Positions 9,923-20,920 of a stretch of DNA of 64,000 nt are shown one piece after another. Numbering within the stretch: position 1 is the first letter of the stretch; each line of letters begins with the position of its first letter. Below the pieces are notes generated by a model. It did no database searches. It saw nothing but the letters and a program-made list of their open reading frames with translations, and was not told the origin of the DNA. Both the position numbers and the translations under genes were made by a program. Source of the DNA: Chloranthus sessilifolius (taxonomy: Eukaryota > Streptophyta > Magnoliopsida > Chloranthales > Chloranthaceae); NCBI GenBank assembly GCA_021018995.1, contig CM037593.1:41305810-41369809 (forward strand), written 5' to 3'.

Positions 9923-12292
9923 ATGTCGCGCGAGGAGGAGCACGTGCAGGAGGAGAAGCAAGAACAAGAGGAGGAGCCAGAAGTGATCAATGGTTCCTGA
10001 GGGGAGAAAATCTTTGTGGTGCAACGCTCCTCCCGTCGCTGGTTTGAAATGCAAGGCGAGGCCTCCCGTACTGGTCTCCTTCATTTGTAATATACTCATA
10101 TCTCAAATTTTGGGTCACCAGTAAGGTAAAAAGATTTGTTATTGTTCTTTGTACGAGCTTGCAATATCTTCAGGATATGATACCTCTTTATTTGGATGCA
10201 GGATTTGCCTTCCATCACCTTCCGAGGAGGCTGGCTGGACCTTCAACGTTTCTATCTCTACCTCCCTCCAGTCGTGGAGTTCCTTCTTGCCCAGGCCGGT
10301 TTCGGGGAATTCCTCTCGTGCCCTGCCATGCAGGCTGATGCGGCCTATCTAAGGGCCTTGATCGAGTGCTTTCATCCTGAGACTATGACCTTTCATATGG
10401 CCATGGCGGAGATGACTCTTACCCCTGTCGATTGGTTTATGATTACAGGGATTCAGATGGGGGGTATATCGGTGGCCAACCTTCCCGTGCCCAGTCGGGA
10501 TGAGGTGATTCAACTAATCGAGGATTATCTCACCTCTGCAAATCTACATGGCTCCGAGGTTAAAATATCTTGACTGTCTGATCTGTTTGCAGAGAATGAA
10601 CTGGTGGATTTAGGCCAGCCTGATGCGGACATCTTCATTGAGCCCGAGTGTGCGGTGATGTTGGCTCGCATTTTGCTCCTTTTCATGTTGGGCAAGACAC
10701 TCTTCTCAAATGCCAGCGGCGACCGCGTCTCATTGTCCCTACTCAGTCTTATGGGAAATCGGGACGACGTGCACATATATGACTGGAGTGGGGCTGGATA
10801 TGTCGTTCTAATGTCTAGCCTAGTCCGAGTCTCATTGGGGAACTCAGTTTCTGTTGTTGGCTTCTGGTCGGTGATTGAGGTAACCACTGACTCCTTTGCT
10901 TTCCTTGGTTTATTGGTTAGTCATCCATCCTGTTTCTGACACACCCTTTCTGTATACTGTTCTTTTCAAATTTAGGGCTATCTCCACTTTTAGCCTAGCC
11001 GCCCCCCTACATTCTGACATATACACATATCCACTCATGAGCAACTAGAACACGCATTGCCACAGGGATGTTGGTATGAAGCATCTGGAGATAGGCCTGA
11101 GGTCCCAGTTCGACCTGCTGATCCTGGAGCAGGTATGGTTATTTCTCTCTTTTCTTTCTCAGCATTTATTTTTATGCTACCTGCTTGGCTGATGGGACAC
11201 TTTTCTATCTGGGCAGGTTATTTGTGATCTCTACATTGGTTATCCTTTTCGGGACTGAGCTACTATGGGTTCATCTCGCATCTTTGTTGATCGCTAGGTC
11301 ATCTTCTTCTATGGGGCGTGGGCCAGGGCATATTACCTGGGAGAGAGTGGTCCACCAGTATCGAGACCACTTTGTCGTGCCACAGGCTCCTCCTGCGTAT
11401 GTCATGGCTCCTGGGGGTACTATTGAGGAGCTCTCTACCTAGTTTCTTCATCATGGGGTCCCTACCAATGATTTCCTCGTGCCCAGGGGGTACCAGCTAT
11501 GGTATGAGTCCTTACCCTACCGGTCTATTCTTCCACACTTCGTACCTGGTGCCAATTTCTTGGCTTTTGGCAGTCCACGATCTTAGGTGTTTCTCTTTTC
11601 CATAGGCACATTTTTAATGGTTATGATTCAATTTTTGCTTCTACTGACTGAAACTCTACTCCTTTTCATAGTTCGAGCAAGGAGGTGACTCTAACGATGA
11701 TGATGAGGCGACGGGTACTGCTGACGCTACGGGAGCTGGTCCCTCAAGCACCTCTGGTACTGGTGCCTCTAGTAGTTTGACTGTGGACATCCAGGGGACT
11801 TTTAGATGCCTAGATGATGCCTTCCTTTCAGGTTTATGTAAGGTCATAGAGGAGCGGGCTCATATATCTACTAACGCGATCCGAATCCCCCCTCCTTAAT
11901 TGGTTCCTGGGGTAAGCAAGTTTTCTCTTTCTGCATGCTTGTTTCTTAGAAAAATGCATGTGCTGGCACCTGTAGCTAATGTCTCTTTCCTTTTTGTGTA
12001 GGACTATGAGTCGACGGTGAACTAGGCGGAGTATTATCGTAACGTAGTCGGTCTTCGGGATGTGGAAGTGGTGAGTATCATACTGACTGGTTCTGATCAT
12101 TGCCTTACTATTTTTCTCTTTCAACAGATCTTGACTGATGGCTTTGGGTATGACTTTCAGCGTGCTAGTGAAAAGGAGTCGCGCTCCCTGCTTAGCCGAA
12201 TTTCTCAGGCATGGGCCCGAGTGGGCGATGTCCAGACATATCAGAGCTCTTCACGCAGGCGCAAGAAGTCCAAGGGTGGCAATAATGATTAG
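9923..12292 (+). pseudogene. Plant-mobile-domain (PMD) gene, intron-bearing, antisense in Tat-2
   Basis: Seven exons can be traced with GT-AG junctions: about 9923-10120, 10202-10879, 10976-11132, 11217-11585, 11672-11911, 12002-12070 and 12128-12292. Exon 1 is acidic (Glu-rich). Exon 2 holds the PMD signature: VVEFLLAQAGFGEF, an LxALIECFHPETMTFHMA segment and the EMTLTPVDWFMITGIQM motif. It continues through RILLLFMLGKTLF. The last exon is basic (SSRRRKKSKGG). PMD is the aminotransferase-like domain of plant MAIL/MAIN proteins and of several transposons and retrotransposons; its biochemical role is unclear. It is broken by in-frame stops in exons 1-6 (for example TGA at 9998 and 10571) and a frameshift near 11340. 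It runs antisense to the host element, so its introns would not be removed from the element's RNA. Confidence 0.8.
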
Positions 12293-12739
12293 GCTATGTT
12301 TTTGGATTTTCAAACTTTGAGACTTTCTGGGACACATTTTATTTTTGGATTTTGGAAAATGTAGTACATGATGTGACATTTCTTTTATTTTTGGATGGCT
12401 TTTTTTAGCTTTTCCAGATGCATGTTGGTGCCTTTCATTTTAATTTCATGCTCTATCTCTCCTTTGCTTGTTGTAGTGTATCAGATTGCTTACAGGATGG
12501 GTTTGGTTTTGACAAAAGGGATGGCCTTCGAGGCCACATACTTTGTTAACACTTGGCCACTATTTCCATGCATGTGTGGATCCCTTCTGCACGAAGATTT
12601 ATACAAATTAGATGTGACCAAAACCAAATTTCCCTCCCTGTATAGGGCCTATTGTGCGCCGTTTTAGATAAAAGGCATGAAGTGTAGGCAAGCTGTCAAG
12701 GGACCTATGAATACTCCCTCCCGAACCCTCATTTTTTTC
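12293..12739. other. Spacer between the two antisense genes
   Basis: It follows the stop of the PMD gene and probably includes its 3' UTR (T-rich, gattttggaaaatg). No further coding sequence or RNA gene is recognised. Confidence 0.5.
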
Positions 12740-12875
12740 TTGTGGGGGGGGGGGGGCAAATAGTCTGGCGCATGTAATACATGCACCAGCTAGTTCAGGG
12801 GGAAAAGTGGCTTGGCGCATGTAATACATGCGCCAGGCCAAACCTGGGGAGAGTGGAGGCCATTTAAGCCCGAGA
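12740..12875 (+). promoter_or_regulatory. Dyads and candidate promoter of antisense gene 2
   Basis: A G-run (about 12744-12756) is followed by two clean dyads (12763-12790 and 12809-12839, the latter with full arms GGCGCATGTA and TACATGCGCC), then cctggggagagtgg and catttaagcccgag. The order repeats that before the first antisense gene (8901-8990), including the G-run followed by gcaaat. This suggests a duplicated promoter cassette. Confidence 0.6.
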
Positions 12876-13003
12876 ATGCACTTTTTATTCCTTCTTTTGA
12901 TTTTAGCTTGGTACTTTTTACTGCTGATTTTCTCCTTGCTTTCTCAAGGGTGGGTCCATCGTCCTACATTGAATTTGTATCTTTAGAACATCTTTGTACA
13001 TTA

Positions 13004-14484
13004 ATGGACCCACCTTCCAACCCCGCCTCTCATGGGGCGCCCAGGACCGCTAGACTTCCCTCTTTGGGGTGGGGCCCAGTTTTCTAAGGAAGTAGCTTGA
13101 GAGCATGAATGAGAGCGAGCTTGCGAGTCTGAATCGGCTCGTCTCTCATCCTTCCTTGAAGTTCCTTCACTTTGGGATTTCCTTTATGATGCAGCTTCAT
13201 TTTGGGGAGTTAACACCCATGTCTTTCATTTTGGGAATCGTGAGTTGACTCATACTCTCGAGGAGCTCTCCAATCTATCGGGTTTAAAGCTGCATAGAGA
13301 CATTGCGAGAGTGCTGCCGAAATTAGGTTATGCCAGAGCCACTCAGATCACCTTGGTCTTGAAGAAAAATGATTATGAGAAAAGTCTCGTTGGGGAGCCC
13401 ACCAAGTGTTTGGTGAAATTCCTAAGAGAACTTTTTAGAGAGGAAAGCCTGTGAAAATCCTCATAATGTGAAGGTCCTTGCCCTTTGCCTTATCTCCAAG
13501 GTTCTTTTCTATACCCGGGGAGAGAGCTTCTCGCTTGCACTTTGTGATGTCTTGCTAGAAATAGAGAGAGGCCGCTCTGTGATGCATATGGTGTTAGCGG
13601 AGCTTTGTCGCTATCTTGATGCCTTCACTCTGGGAAAGGTGGAGGGCCTCCGAGGATGTCCCATCTTACTCCAAATTTGGCTTGGGGAGCATCTTGCTAT
13701 CTTGAGACCCATGTCCCGCTTTTATGTTGCTCGTGGTGAGGTAGCCAGCTGCTTTATGGGCCGATGCCATATGCTTCCACTGGGAGACATGCAGGGTTTG
13801 AAGCTTTGGCTGGCCGAAGTTGAGTTGGTGTGGAGGCTTCCTTGGTTAGATCCGACCTTCCTAGTGGTTCGCTCCAGAGATCATGAGGGCATCACTCTCC
13901 TCGGTTTGATTGGCAGCACTTACTATTTCCCATTTTGGGTGTTGCGCCAATTCGATTGCCCTCAGCAGGTGCCCAGTGCGGTGAAACCTCCCCTGTGTGA
14001 CTTGATTTTCTCTTGGAGGTCCTCTGGGGACATGGATAGGATAGCTGCTCTCTGGGAGATGCATCAGTCGACCCTCATGTGCGATCTAGAGCAGGGGGAT
14101 TTGGTTTTGTCATCCCCAGAGTACGAGGCTTGGCAACTATCTGAGAAGCCTGTTGTTGGTCACTTGGATCAGGCATAGAGCAGTGATACTGCGAGGCCTT
14201 GGCCAAGGAAGGAGTCGATGCTTCAGAGACGTATTGAGCTATTGATGGACGAGAAGCACATCCTGCATGAGAATTTAGAGAAACATATGGTTAGAGCAGA
14301 GGTGGCAGAGGTCAGGGCTGATGCAACTGAGTGTGAGGTCCTTCGTCTGGAAGGATCCTTGAGTGACGCTCTTGGTGCCACAAATGCTTCCCAGAAGCGG
14401 TATAGGAGTCTCCATGGTCGCTAGATGACAGAGCAAGATGTACGGGAAGATGCTTTACGAGCAAAGATCTGTGCCTTGAACTAG
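13004..14484 (+). pseudogene. DUF7745-like gene, antisense in Tat-2
   Basis: The first ATG is at 13004 but reads in a different frame from the domain. The recognisable protein starts around 13170 (WDFLYDAASFWG, then HVFHFGNRELTHTLEELSNL). It shifts frame once near 13430 and then runs open from 13441 to 14176 (AELCRYLDAFTLGKVEG, LRGCPILLQIWLGEHL, LLGLIGSTYYFPFWVLRQF). These blocks resemble the plant DUF7745 domain, related in distribution to PMD and common in retroelement-associated open frames. After a TAG at 14176 (plausibly from CAG) a coiled-coil-like tail follows (14218-14424, Leu/Glu/Ala-rich) with further TAG codons. It may be a partner protein or a paralogue in function of the PMD gene beside it; function unknown. 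Confidence 0.72.
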
Positions 14485-16046
14485 GAGTTAGGTCTTTGAT
14501 TCCCTCCTTCACATACTTTTTGCACAGATCAAAATCATAGAAAGGGGCGTAAGAAACCCTTAAATAGATACACCTTTTTGGTATACATATTTTCTTTATG
14601 TTTTTATTATTTTTGCACTTTTGTAAAGAAAGAAAGAAGCTAGACATCTCACAATTTTTTTTTTATGTGGTGTCAGCTTTATACAGGTTTCTATATGAGA
14701 AAGAGAAATCTATTATCTTATAAAATAGTGTTATTTCTCCTTTCTTTGATTGGTGGACCTCTTTTGAGATGCATAGTATAGGCACAGAAAAGAAAGTCTC
14801 TTATCTTTTGCAAAAAGGGGCTCCTTGCCCTGTGGTGGTGCACACACAGTGTGGGTGTGAAAATGGGGAAGGGAAATTTGTTATCTTTGACAAAAATGGT
14901 CTCATTGCCCTCTCCTTTTTTTTTTTTTTTATATATTTCTTGCTTGATGCCTTAATTATCGAGGAGATGACGAGCCCCCTTTTGAGCATGGTCGAACCCC
15001 CTTTTCATGGTTGGTCCTGAGTGAAGTTCAGTAATTTTTACCAAGGCCGAAACATTTAAATCAACCTTTTTCTCCGGTCATATGTTTGACGGTGTAGTCA
15101 CGAAGACATTCTTGGTTGGGACCCGGATTTGAGCTAACATGAATAGCCCCATCGAGAATCAGATAATGCGGGAGGGGAACCAAGGGGAACTTATTTATTT
15201 TCTTTTTCATTTCCTTTTTTCCAACTTTCTTACTCACAATGCCCAAGGTGGGTTTCCGTCATGCCCATTGTTTCCATCTTTTTACTCGTAGCGCCTTCTC
15301 GGGTTTTCACTACGTCTATGGGTTTGCGTTTCTACCCCAAGCATCCTTTCAGGTTTTCATCTGGTTCGCACAAACTCTCTATTTTTACCCATGGACCCCT
15401 TTCGGGTTTTCACCACATTTTTTTTTCTTTGAGCTTGTATATTTTTTATTTTCTTTTCTTTTCTTTTATCTTATCAAAGGCCACGACATGGATGTTGATT
15501 CTGTCATAGCCGACCAGATGAAATTCTTTGCTTGTCTCACAGCTTGGCTCGTGCTGACTTTACGGATACTGTGACTGCTCGTAGACCTTAAAGAGGGCTT
15601 TTTCTTCGAATATATTGTGGCCATGGGATAGGTTAGGAATTTTGAAGGTATTCTGGATTTTCAAAATGGTTGTCTTGATTGGGTTCCAGCTGCCATAATA
15701 CACTTCTTCCTTGGGGGTTTTGACTGTACATGACCCACTTTTTATTTTCTATTTTTTTGTTCTTTTTTGCTTATCCTCTTTTTGGGATTTTGCTTTTCTG
15801 ATTTTTTCAAATTTTAATGGTAACTCTTTTTCATATTTTTTTGTTTGGTATATACACACATTTTTTTGGAAGGGTTGATGAAAGAAAGGCTAATAGCTCA
15901 ACTGGTGTAGCAAGGGGTATGAGTATTCAGGGACGCTTTTGGCTACTGAGCTTTGAAATGATGGCCTCTTTTTAAAGTATTCTCAAGCAGTCACGTATCC
16001 ATTTTTGTCAATACTTACCTTGCCGCGGAGACTAGGAGTAGAACCG
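14485..16046 (-). other. Tat-2 3' non-coding region next to integrase
   Basis: 14940-16045 is homologous to Tat-1 3510-4540 (shared cttgatgcctta, ccaaggccgaaac and the 60-bp repeats at 15275-15415). 14485-14940 is A/T-rich with no recognised feature and probably contains the 3' end of antisense gene 2. No supported gene. Confidence 0.6.
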
Positions 16047-17512
16047 TTAGACATATCCAGCGTTGATAGGCTCAGGAAAGTGATCTCCGTCCATGGTGGT
16101 GAGGCGGATAGCGTATCCCGGGAACACCTCTCGGATGATATAAGGTCCTTCCCAGTTGGGCGTGAATTTCCCTCTCGGATCGATGTGGAGAGACGGGAAG
16201 ATTTTCTTGAGTACGGTGTCTCCTACCTTCAGATCTCAACCACGAACACATTTATTGTAAGCGTGTGCGATTCGCCCTTGGTACACTTGGGTATGACGCA
16301 AGGCAAGGAGCCTTTTCTCGTCCAACAGATTCAACTACTCAAAGTGGGATCTCTCTCTTTCAGTTTCGGGTAGGCCTGACTCAAGGAGTATATCGAGCGA
16401 GGGCACTTCAACCTCTCCCGGCAGGATGGCCTCAGTTCCATACATAAGGGAAAATGGTGTTGCCCCTATAGCGGTACAGATCGATGTTTTGTAGGCCCAT
16501 AAAGTGAATGGTAACATTTTGCTCCAATCCCGATAGATGACGACCATCTTCTCAAGGATACGGCGACCATTTTGTTAGCATCTTCCATGGCCCCATTGGT
16601 TTATGGCTGATATGATGATGAGTGATGATGTTTGATCTTGAATCGCTCACAGAAGGCTCTGATGCGCTTGTTTGCAAAGTTTGTGTCGTCATCTGTGATG
16701 ATCTCCTTGGGTACACCAAATCAACAAGCAATATTGCTTTTGATGAATTTCTCAACATGCTGGACCATGATGTTCATGTAGGATGTTGCCTCTACCCCTT
16801 TGGTGAAGTATTCAATGGCAATCAGGATGAATTGATGTCCGTTTGATGCTTTTGAATTGAGTTTTCTGACGACATCGAGGTCCCAAGTGGCAAATGGCCA
16901 CGGAGTGGTCATGCTGTGAAGATCAATGGCTGGGGCATGGATCAAACTGGAGTGTTCTTGGCATTTGTAGTACTTCCTCACGTGCTTACAATAATCAAAT
17001 TCCATAGTGGTCCGGAAGTATCCTTGGCGTAAAATCTTTTTTGCGAGCATGTGGCCATTGACGTGGGCACCGCATACTCCCTCATGAATCTCCTTCATGA
17101 TGTTCATTGCCTCGCTTTCAATTAGGCATCGGAGTAGGATATTGTTATATGACCGCTTTTAGAGACACTCCCCGCAGATGACGTAGTTTGCTGCTAAACG
17201 TTGGATGGCCCGTCTGTCCTCCTTGGCCATCCCCTCAGGGAATGCCTGAGTTTTAAGGAAATTTTTAATATCTGAGAACCGTGGAGGCTCATCATCAGGC
17301 CCCGTGGGTTCATCAATCTGGAGGCAGAAGGCCGGCTCATTCCTCTGTTCAATCATGATTGGCTTCATCTCGACACCATACGAGATTTCGACTATCGATG
17401 CCAATGTTGCTAACTCATCGGTGAAGCGATTCCTTATCCACGAGACATAGGAGAAAGTAACATCATCGAAGCATGCTATCATATCTTTGATGTGTTCATG
17501 GTATGGGATCAA
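16047..17512 (-). pseudogene. Tat-2 integrase
   Basis: Zinc-binding N-terminal domain with HEGVCGAHVNGHMLAKK at about 17080-17030 and KYYKCQ near 16970, where the first Cys of the C-x2-C pair is Tyr. The catalytic core follows (TWDLDVVRKLNSKAS, FILIAIEYFTKGVEA) and then the C-terminal region (GATPFSLMYGTEAILPGEVEVP). The end is a TAA at 16047-16049. It is split by stops and small frameshifts around 16550-16620. It is the same gene as 4545-5937 of Tat-1, but more disrupted. Confidence 0.82.
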
Positions 17513-19260
17513 TTTCTCATCCTTCGTCTTCTAATCTCCATTCATCTAGCATATGATCAACTACGAATCGCCAAATACCCTGAGGTGAGTTACGTTCAGG
17601 TCAAGTGTCACTTGCAGTCCAGCTACACAGGCCTCATAATCGGTCACATTGTTAGTGCAGGGGAAGTTGAATTTGATGGAAACTAGTATGTGAGATCCTT
17701 TTAGAGAGATCAAAATAGCGCCAACTCCTTGACCTTCGGCATTTGCCGCTCCGTTGAAGTGCATCACCCAGGACTCCTCTGTCTCTACTATATCATCCTT
17801 TGTCATGAACAAGATGTCCTCATCTGGGAATTTGGTCCTCAGAGGTTCATAATTGGGTAAGGGATTATTGACAAGAAGATGAGCTAGTGCCTGCCCCTTG
17901 ATTGATTTCTGCGTGACATATATGATGTCAAATTCTGATAAGAGAAGCTGCCAGCTCCCAGTCTGCCCAGTGAGGGGCGGCTTTTCGAACAGGTACTTTA
18001 ATGGATCCATGTGTGCTAGGAGTAGAACTGCTTGGGATAACAAGTAGTGGCGGAGCCTCTGTGTGTCCCACACGAGAGCCAAGCATGCTTTCTCCAGATG
18101 AGAATAGGGCGTCTCATAGTCGGTGAACTTCTTACTCAAGTAATAGATGGCCTGCTCTCTTCTTCCTGTCTCACCATGCTGCCCTAGGATAGATCCCATC
18201 GAAACTTTCGTCATGGAGAGATACATTAAAAGTGGTCTCCCTGGCTTGGGTGGTACTAATATCAGAGGGTTGAGAAGGTAGCCCTTGATTTTATCGAATG
18301 CTTGATAGTCATCGTTCCATTCAACGGGAGAATTCTTCCTTAGTAGCTTGAAAATCAATGTGCAGATAGGAGTGAGCTATGCGATAAACCGATTGATGTA
18401 CTGTATCCTGCCCAAGAAACCTCTAACCTCCTTTTTGGTAGACGGTGGTGGCATTATTGTGATGGCCTTTACTTGACCGGGTCAACCTCGATACCTCTCA
18501 TGCTAACAATGAAGCTCAACAGCTTCCCTGACATGGCGTCGAATGTGAATTTCTAAGGATTCAGACATAACCTATATTTTCTCAGCCTCTCAAACAACTT
18601 TTGGAGGTTAATCAAATGGTCACTTCACTTTAGTGACTTAGCGATCATGTCGTTGACGTACACCTCAATTTCTTGGTGCATCATGTCGTGGAAGAGTGCT
18701 GTCATCGCTCTCTGATACATTGCCCCGACATTCTTTAGCCCAAATGGTATGAGTCAGTAGCAGAAGGTTCCCCAGGGGTGATAAATGTTGTCTTCTCTCG
18801 ATCTGCCTCTGCCATCCTGATATGCTTGTATCCGGAGAATCCGTCCATGAAGGAGAGCATCCCATGCTTAGTAGTGTTATCGACCAAGATGTCGATGTGT
18901 GGAAATGGGAAGTCATCTTTCGGGCTCGCCTGGTTCAGATTTCTAAAATCAATGCACATGCGAACCTTTCCATCCTTCTTCGGCACTGGAACGATATTGG
19001 CTAACCACTGAGGGTACTTGGAGACCATGAGAAATCTTGTATCATATTGCTTGATGACCTCGTCTTTTACTTTCAGTATCCACTCGAGTCAGAGTCACCT
19101 CAATTTCTGCTTGACTGGCTTGATATCGGGGTAGAGTGATAACTCATGCTCAACCAAATCGGTGTCCAAACCAGGCACATCCTTGTATGACCATGCGAAG
19201 ATGCCTTGATATGACCGAAGGAAATTGATCATGCTTTTTCTTTCCTCAGGAGATAGTGAC
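17513..19260 (-). pseudogene. Tat-2 reverse transcriptase, RNase H and second RNase H
   Basis: RT copies the genomic RNA to DNA and RNase H removes the RNA. N-terminal RT (the YDVFAW-type start, about 19250-19170) is followed by KKDGKVRMCIDFRNLNQA (about 18970-18920), then the active-site motif at 18649-18660, which reads YVND instead of YVDD. A long open stretch 18358-17561 holds RNase H (SKKFTDYETPYSHLEKACLA) and then the extra, archaeal-type RNase H (WVMHFNGAANAEGQGVGAIL) that is diagnostic of the Tat lineage. In the latter the first Asp is Asn (Tat-1 keeps Asp). Frameshifts and stops lie between 18400 and 18735. Inactive. Confidence 0.87.
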
Positions 19261-20104
19261 ATTCTGATCTTGATAATTCTAGGAGCCTCCTCGGTCCCTA
19301 GGTTGATTTCTTTTGTTTCCTCAACAATGGGGGTAGAGCCGTGCTCAAAGTCAGTAAACCGCTCAAGGAGTTCATTGGGGAGCTCCTCGATAGGGATTTC
19401 CTCATCCAGACTTGTGACTCCTACCTCCTCTTATATTTCTACAGGATCGGGGTCGATTTCACGTGGGATGGGCTTTTCTATCAAGGCATCATTTTCTTTA
19501 ACTTTATTCAGAATTTTAAAAGATAATATTTTTGGATTTTGTATTTTATTTATGTTTTTGGGATTTTTGTTTTCTTCGGAAATAGGCTCTTGGCAAAGCG
19601 AGTTCCTATATATACATGATAGTGCCTGCCAAGGGCTCGTCTTACTTTTTATAGGTTCTTTTTTTTTTTTTAGAAACGGGTGCCGAATGTGGGGCCACTC
19701 GCTGCTTCCAGAGTTAGAGGCACAAACACCCAATTCTGTACCTATGGTGCTACTCCTTTACCTGTTTGGATGGAGGGGGTTGGCTGATATGATTCTTCAA
19801 AATCAGCCTCCATCATGTTGATCATGGGCTTGTCTGGGACTCTGTCCTCAATCGTCAGCAAAGTCCTGTGGTGGTTTACCACAGGGGGTGATTGCGCGGG
19901 TATGGAAGACTCTTCCTCAAAAATGGACAGAGCGGCTAAGTTTATTTCCAAGTTGGGAAGAAAAATTTAGGGATTGGTGGGGTGGACAGGGGTCACGGGT
20001 TTGTGTGGGGTCAGCTGTGTTGCCCCATTCTGATCGATCTTTAAAATCCCTGTGCTCACAAAGGTATTCTGGATGTGAGGCCTAGGACGGGACTCCTCTT
20101 CTAA
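19261..20104 (-). other. Tat-2 linker between G-patch and RT
   Basis: It corresponds to 40290-40860 in Tat-1. The acidic, low-complexity coding linker is broken by a T-rich stretch (19480-19680). Residual coding around 19750-20060 resembles the segment that follows the G-patch in Tat-F (GVIKIDQNG-type). No complete domain. Confidence 0.6.
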
Positions 20105-20320
20105 ATTGATCCCCTAGGCTCTAGCAACTGCTGTGGCTCGAGCTTTCTCCTTGGCCTCTCGGACCTCCTCTTCTGTTGGCTTGTATCCAAACCCAAATTG
20201 GACCTGCTATCCGCCTTTGGTCTTGACTGGCTCTCTCCTGCCTTGTAATCGGGGTCCCAATCCTCTTCCTTTCTGATATCCCCACTTTTAGAGCATGGCC
20301 ACAGCTGCTACCATTCCACC
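20105..20320 (-). pseudogene. G-patch domain of Tat-2 Gag-Pol
   Basis: The minus strand encodes a G-patch: KWGYQKGRGLGPRLQGRREP, then FGFGYKPTEEEVREAKEKA. G-patch domains bind RNA or RNA helicases. In some retroviruses a G-patch follows the protease, and here it also sits between protease and RT. Two stops (CAA to TAA before KWGYQ, and one after KTKGG) interrupt it. Equivalent domains are at 40880-41100 (Tat-1) and 52718-52900 (Tat-F). Confidence 0.8.
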
Positions 20321-20479
20321 TTCGGTTTTTAAGGTGATCCTTTCTGGGGTTTCGGGACTGCCATTGATACCTCATATTCAAAGCTGTGGAGGTCTATATC
20401 CTCAATCGTGTGTGACACATTCTTTCAACACTTTGGGATTCTCAATGTTATGAGTAACTTTCTCCTTTTCCTCATGCCC

Positions 20480-20920
20480 TTCACCTATGATGGTGATGAC
20501 CTTCTGCCCAAACACGAATTTAAGCTTCTGGTACAATGTCGAAGGTATTGCCCCAATCTCATGTAACTAGGGGCGTCCTAATAACATATTGAAAGAAGAT
20601 TTGATGTCCATCACTTAAAAAGGTAAGAAAAAGGTCATTGGCTCGATCACGAGCTCAAAATCAACATCCCCAATTATTTACCTTCTTGTATTATCAAATC
20701 CTCTAGCGCTAGTTCTTGTTAGTCTCAACATACAAGGGTCCACTCCTATGTTGGTGGCAGTTCTTAGAAGGCAAAAATTCAGAGTGAACTCGTTATTAAT
20801 TAATACCAGTGAGATTACTATGTTTCCAGCCTCTACGGTGATGCTGAGAGATTTAACATGATTATTTTCCTCCTCTGGTAGATCTGTATCTGAGAAAGAG
20901 ATGGCATTGGGAGCCATCAC
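20480..20920 (-). pseudogene. Tat-2 aspartic protease
   Basis: The retrotransposon protease matures Gag-Pol. The minus-strand frame at 20920-20678 contains LVLINNEFTLNFCLL where Tat-1 (about 41520-41480) has LVLVDNGSTLNVCLL. The catalytic Asp and the following Gly are replaced (Asn and Glu), so the active site is lost. Downstream, the LLGRPW-like substrate-flap region lies near 20580. Confidence 0.75.

Noticed and set aside
12812-13087. Start of antisense gene 2 at the frame beginning near 12812
   Set aside because: The frame runs through the dyad and promoter-like block and shows no domain similarity.
20121-20381. Minus-strand frame starting MNMRYQWQSRN
   Set aside because: Out of frame with the G-patch that occupies the same bases; the G-patch frame has the homology.
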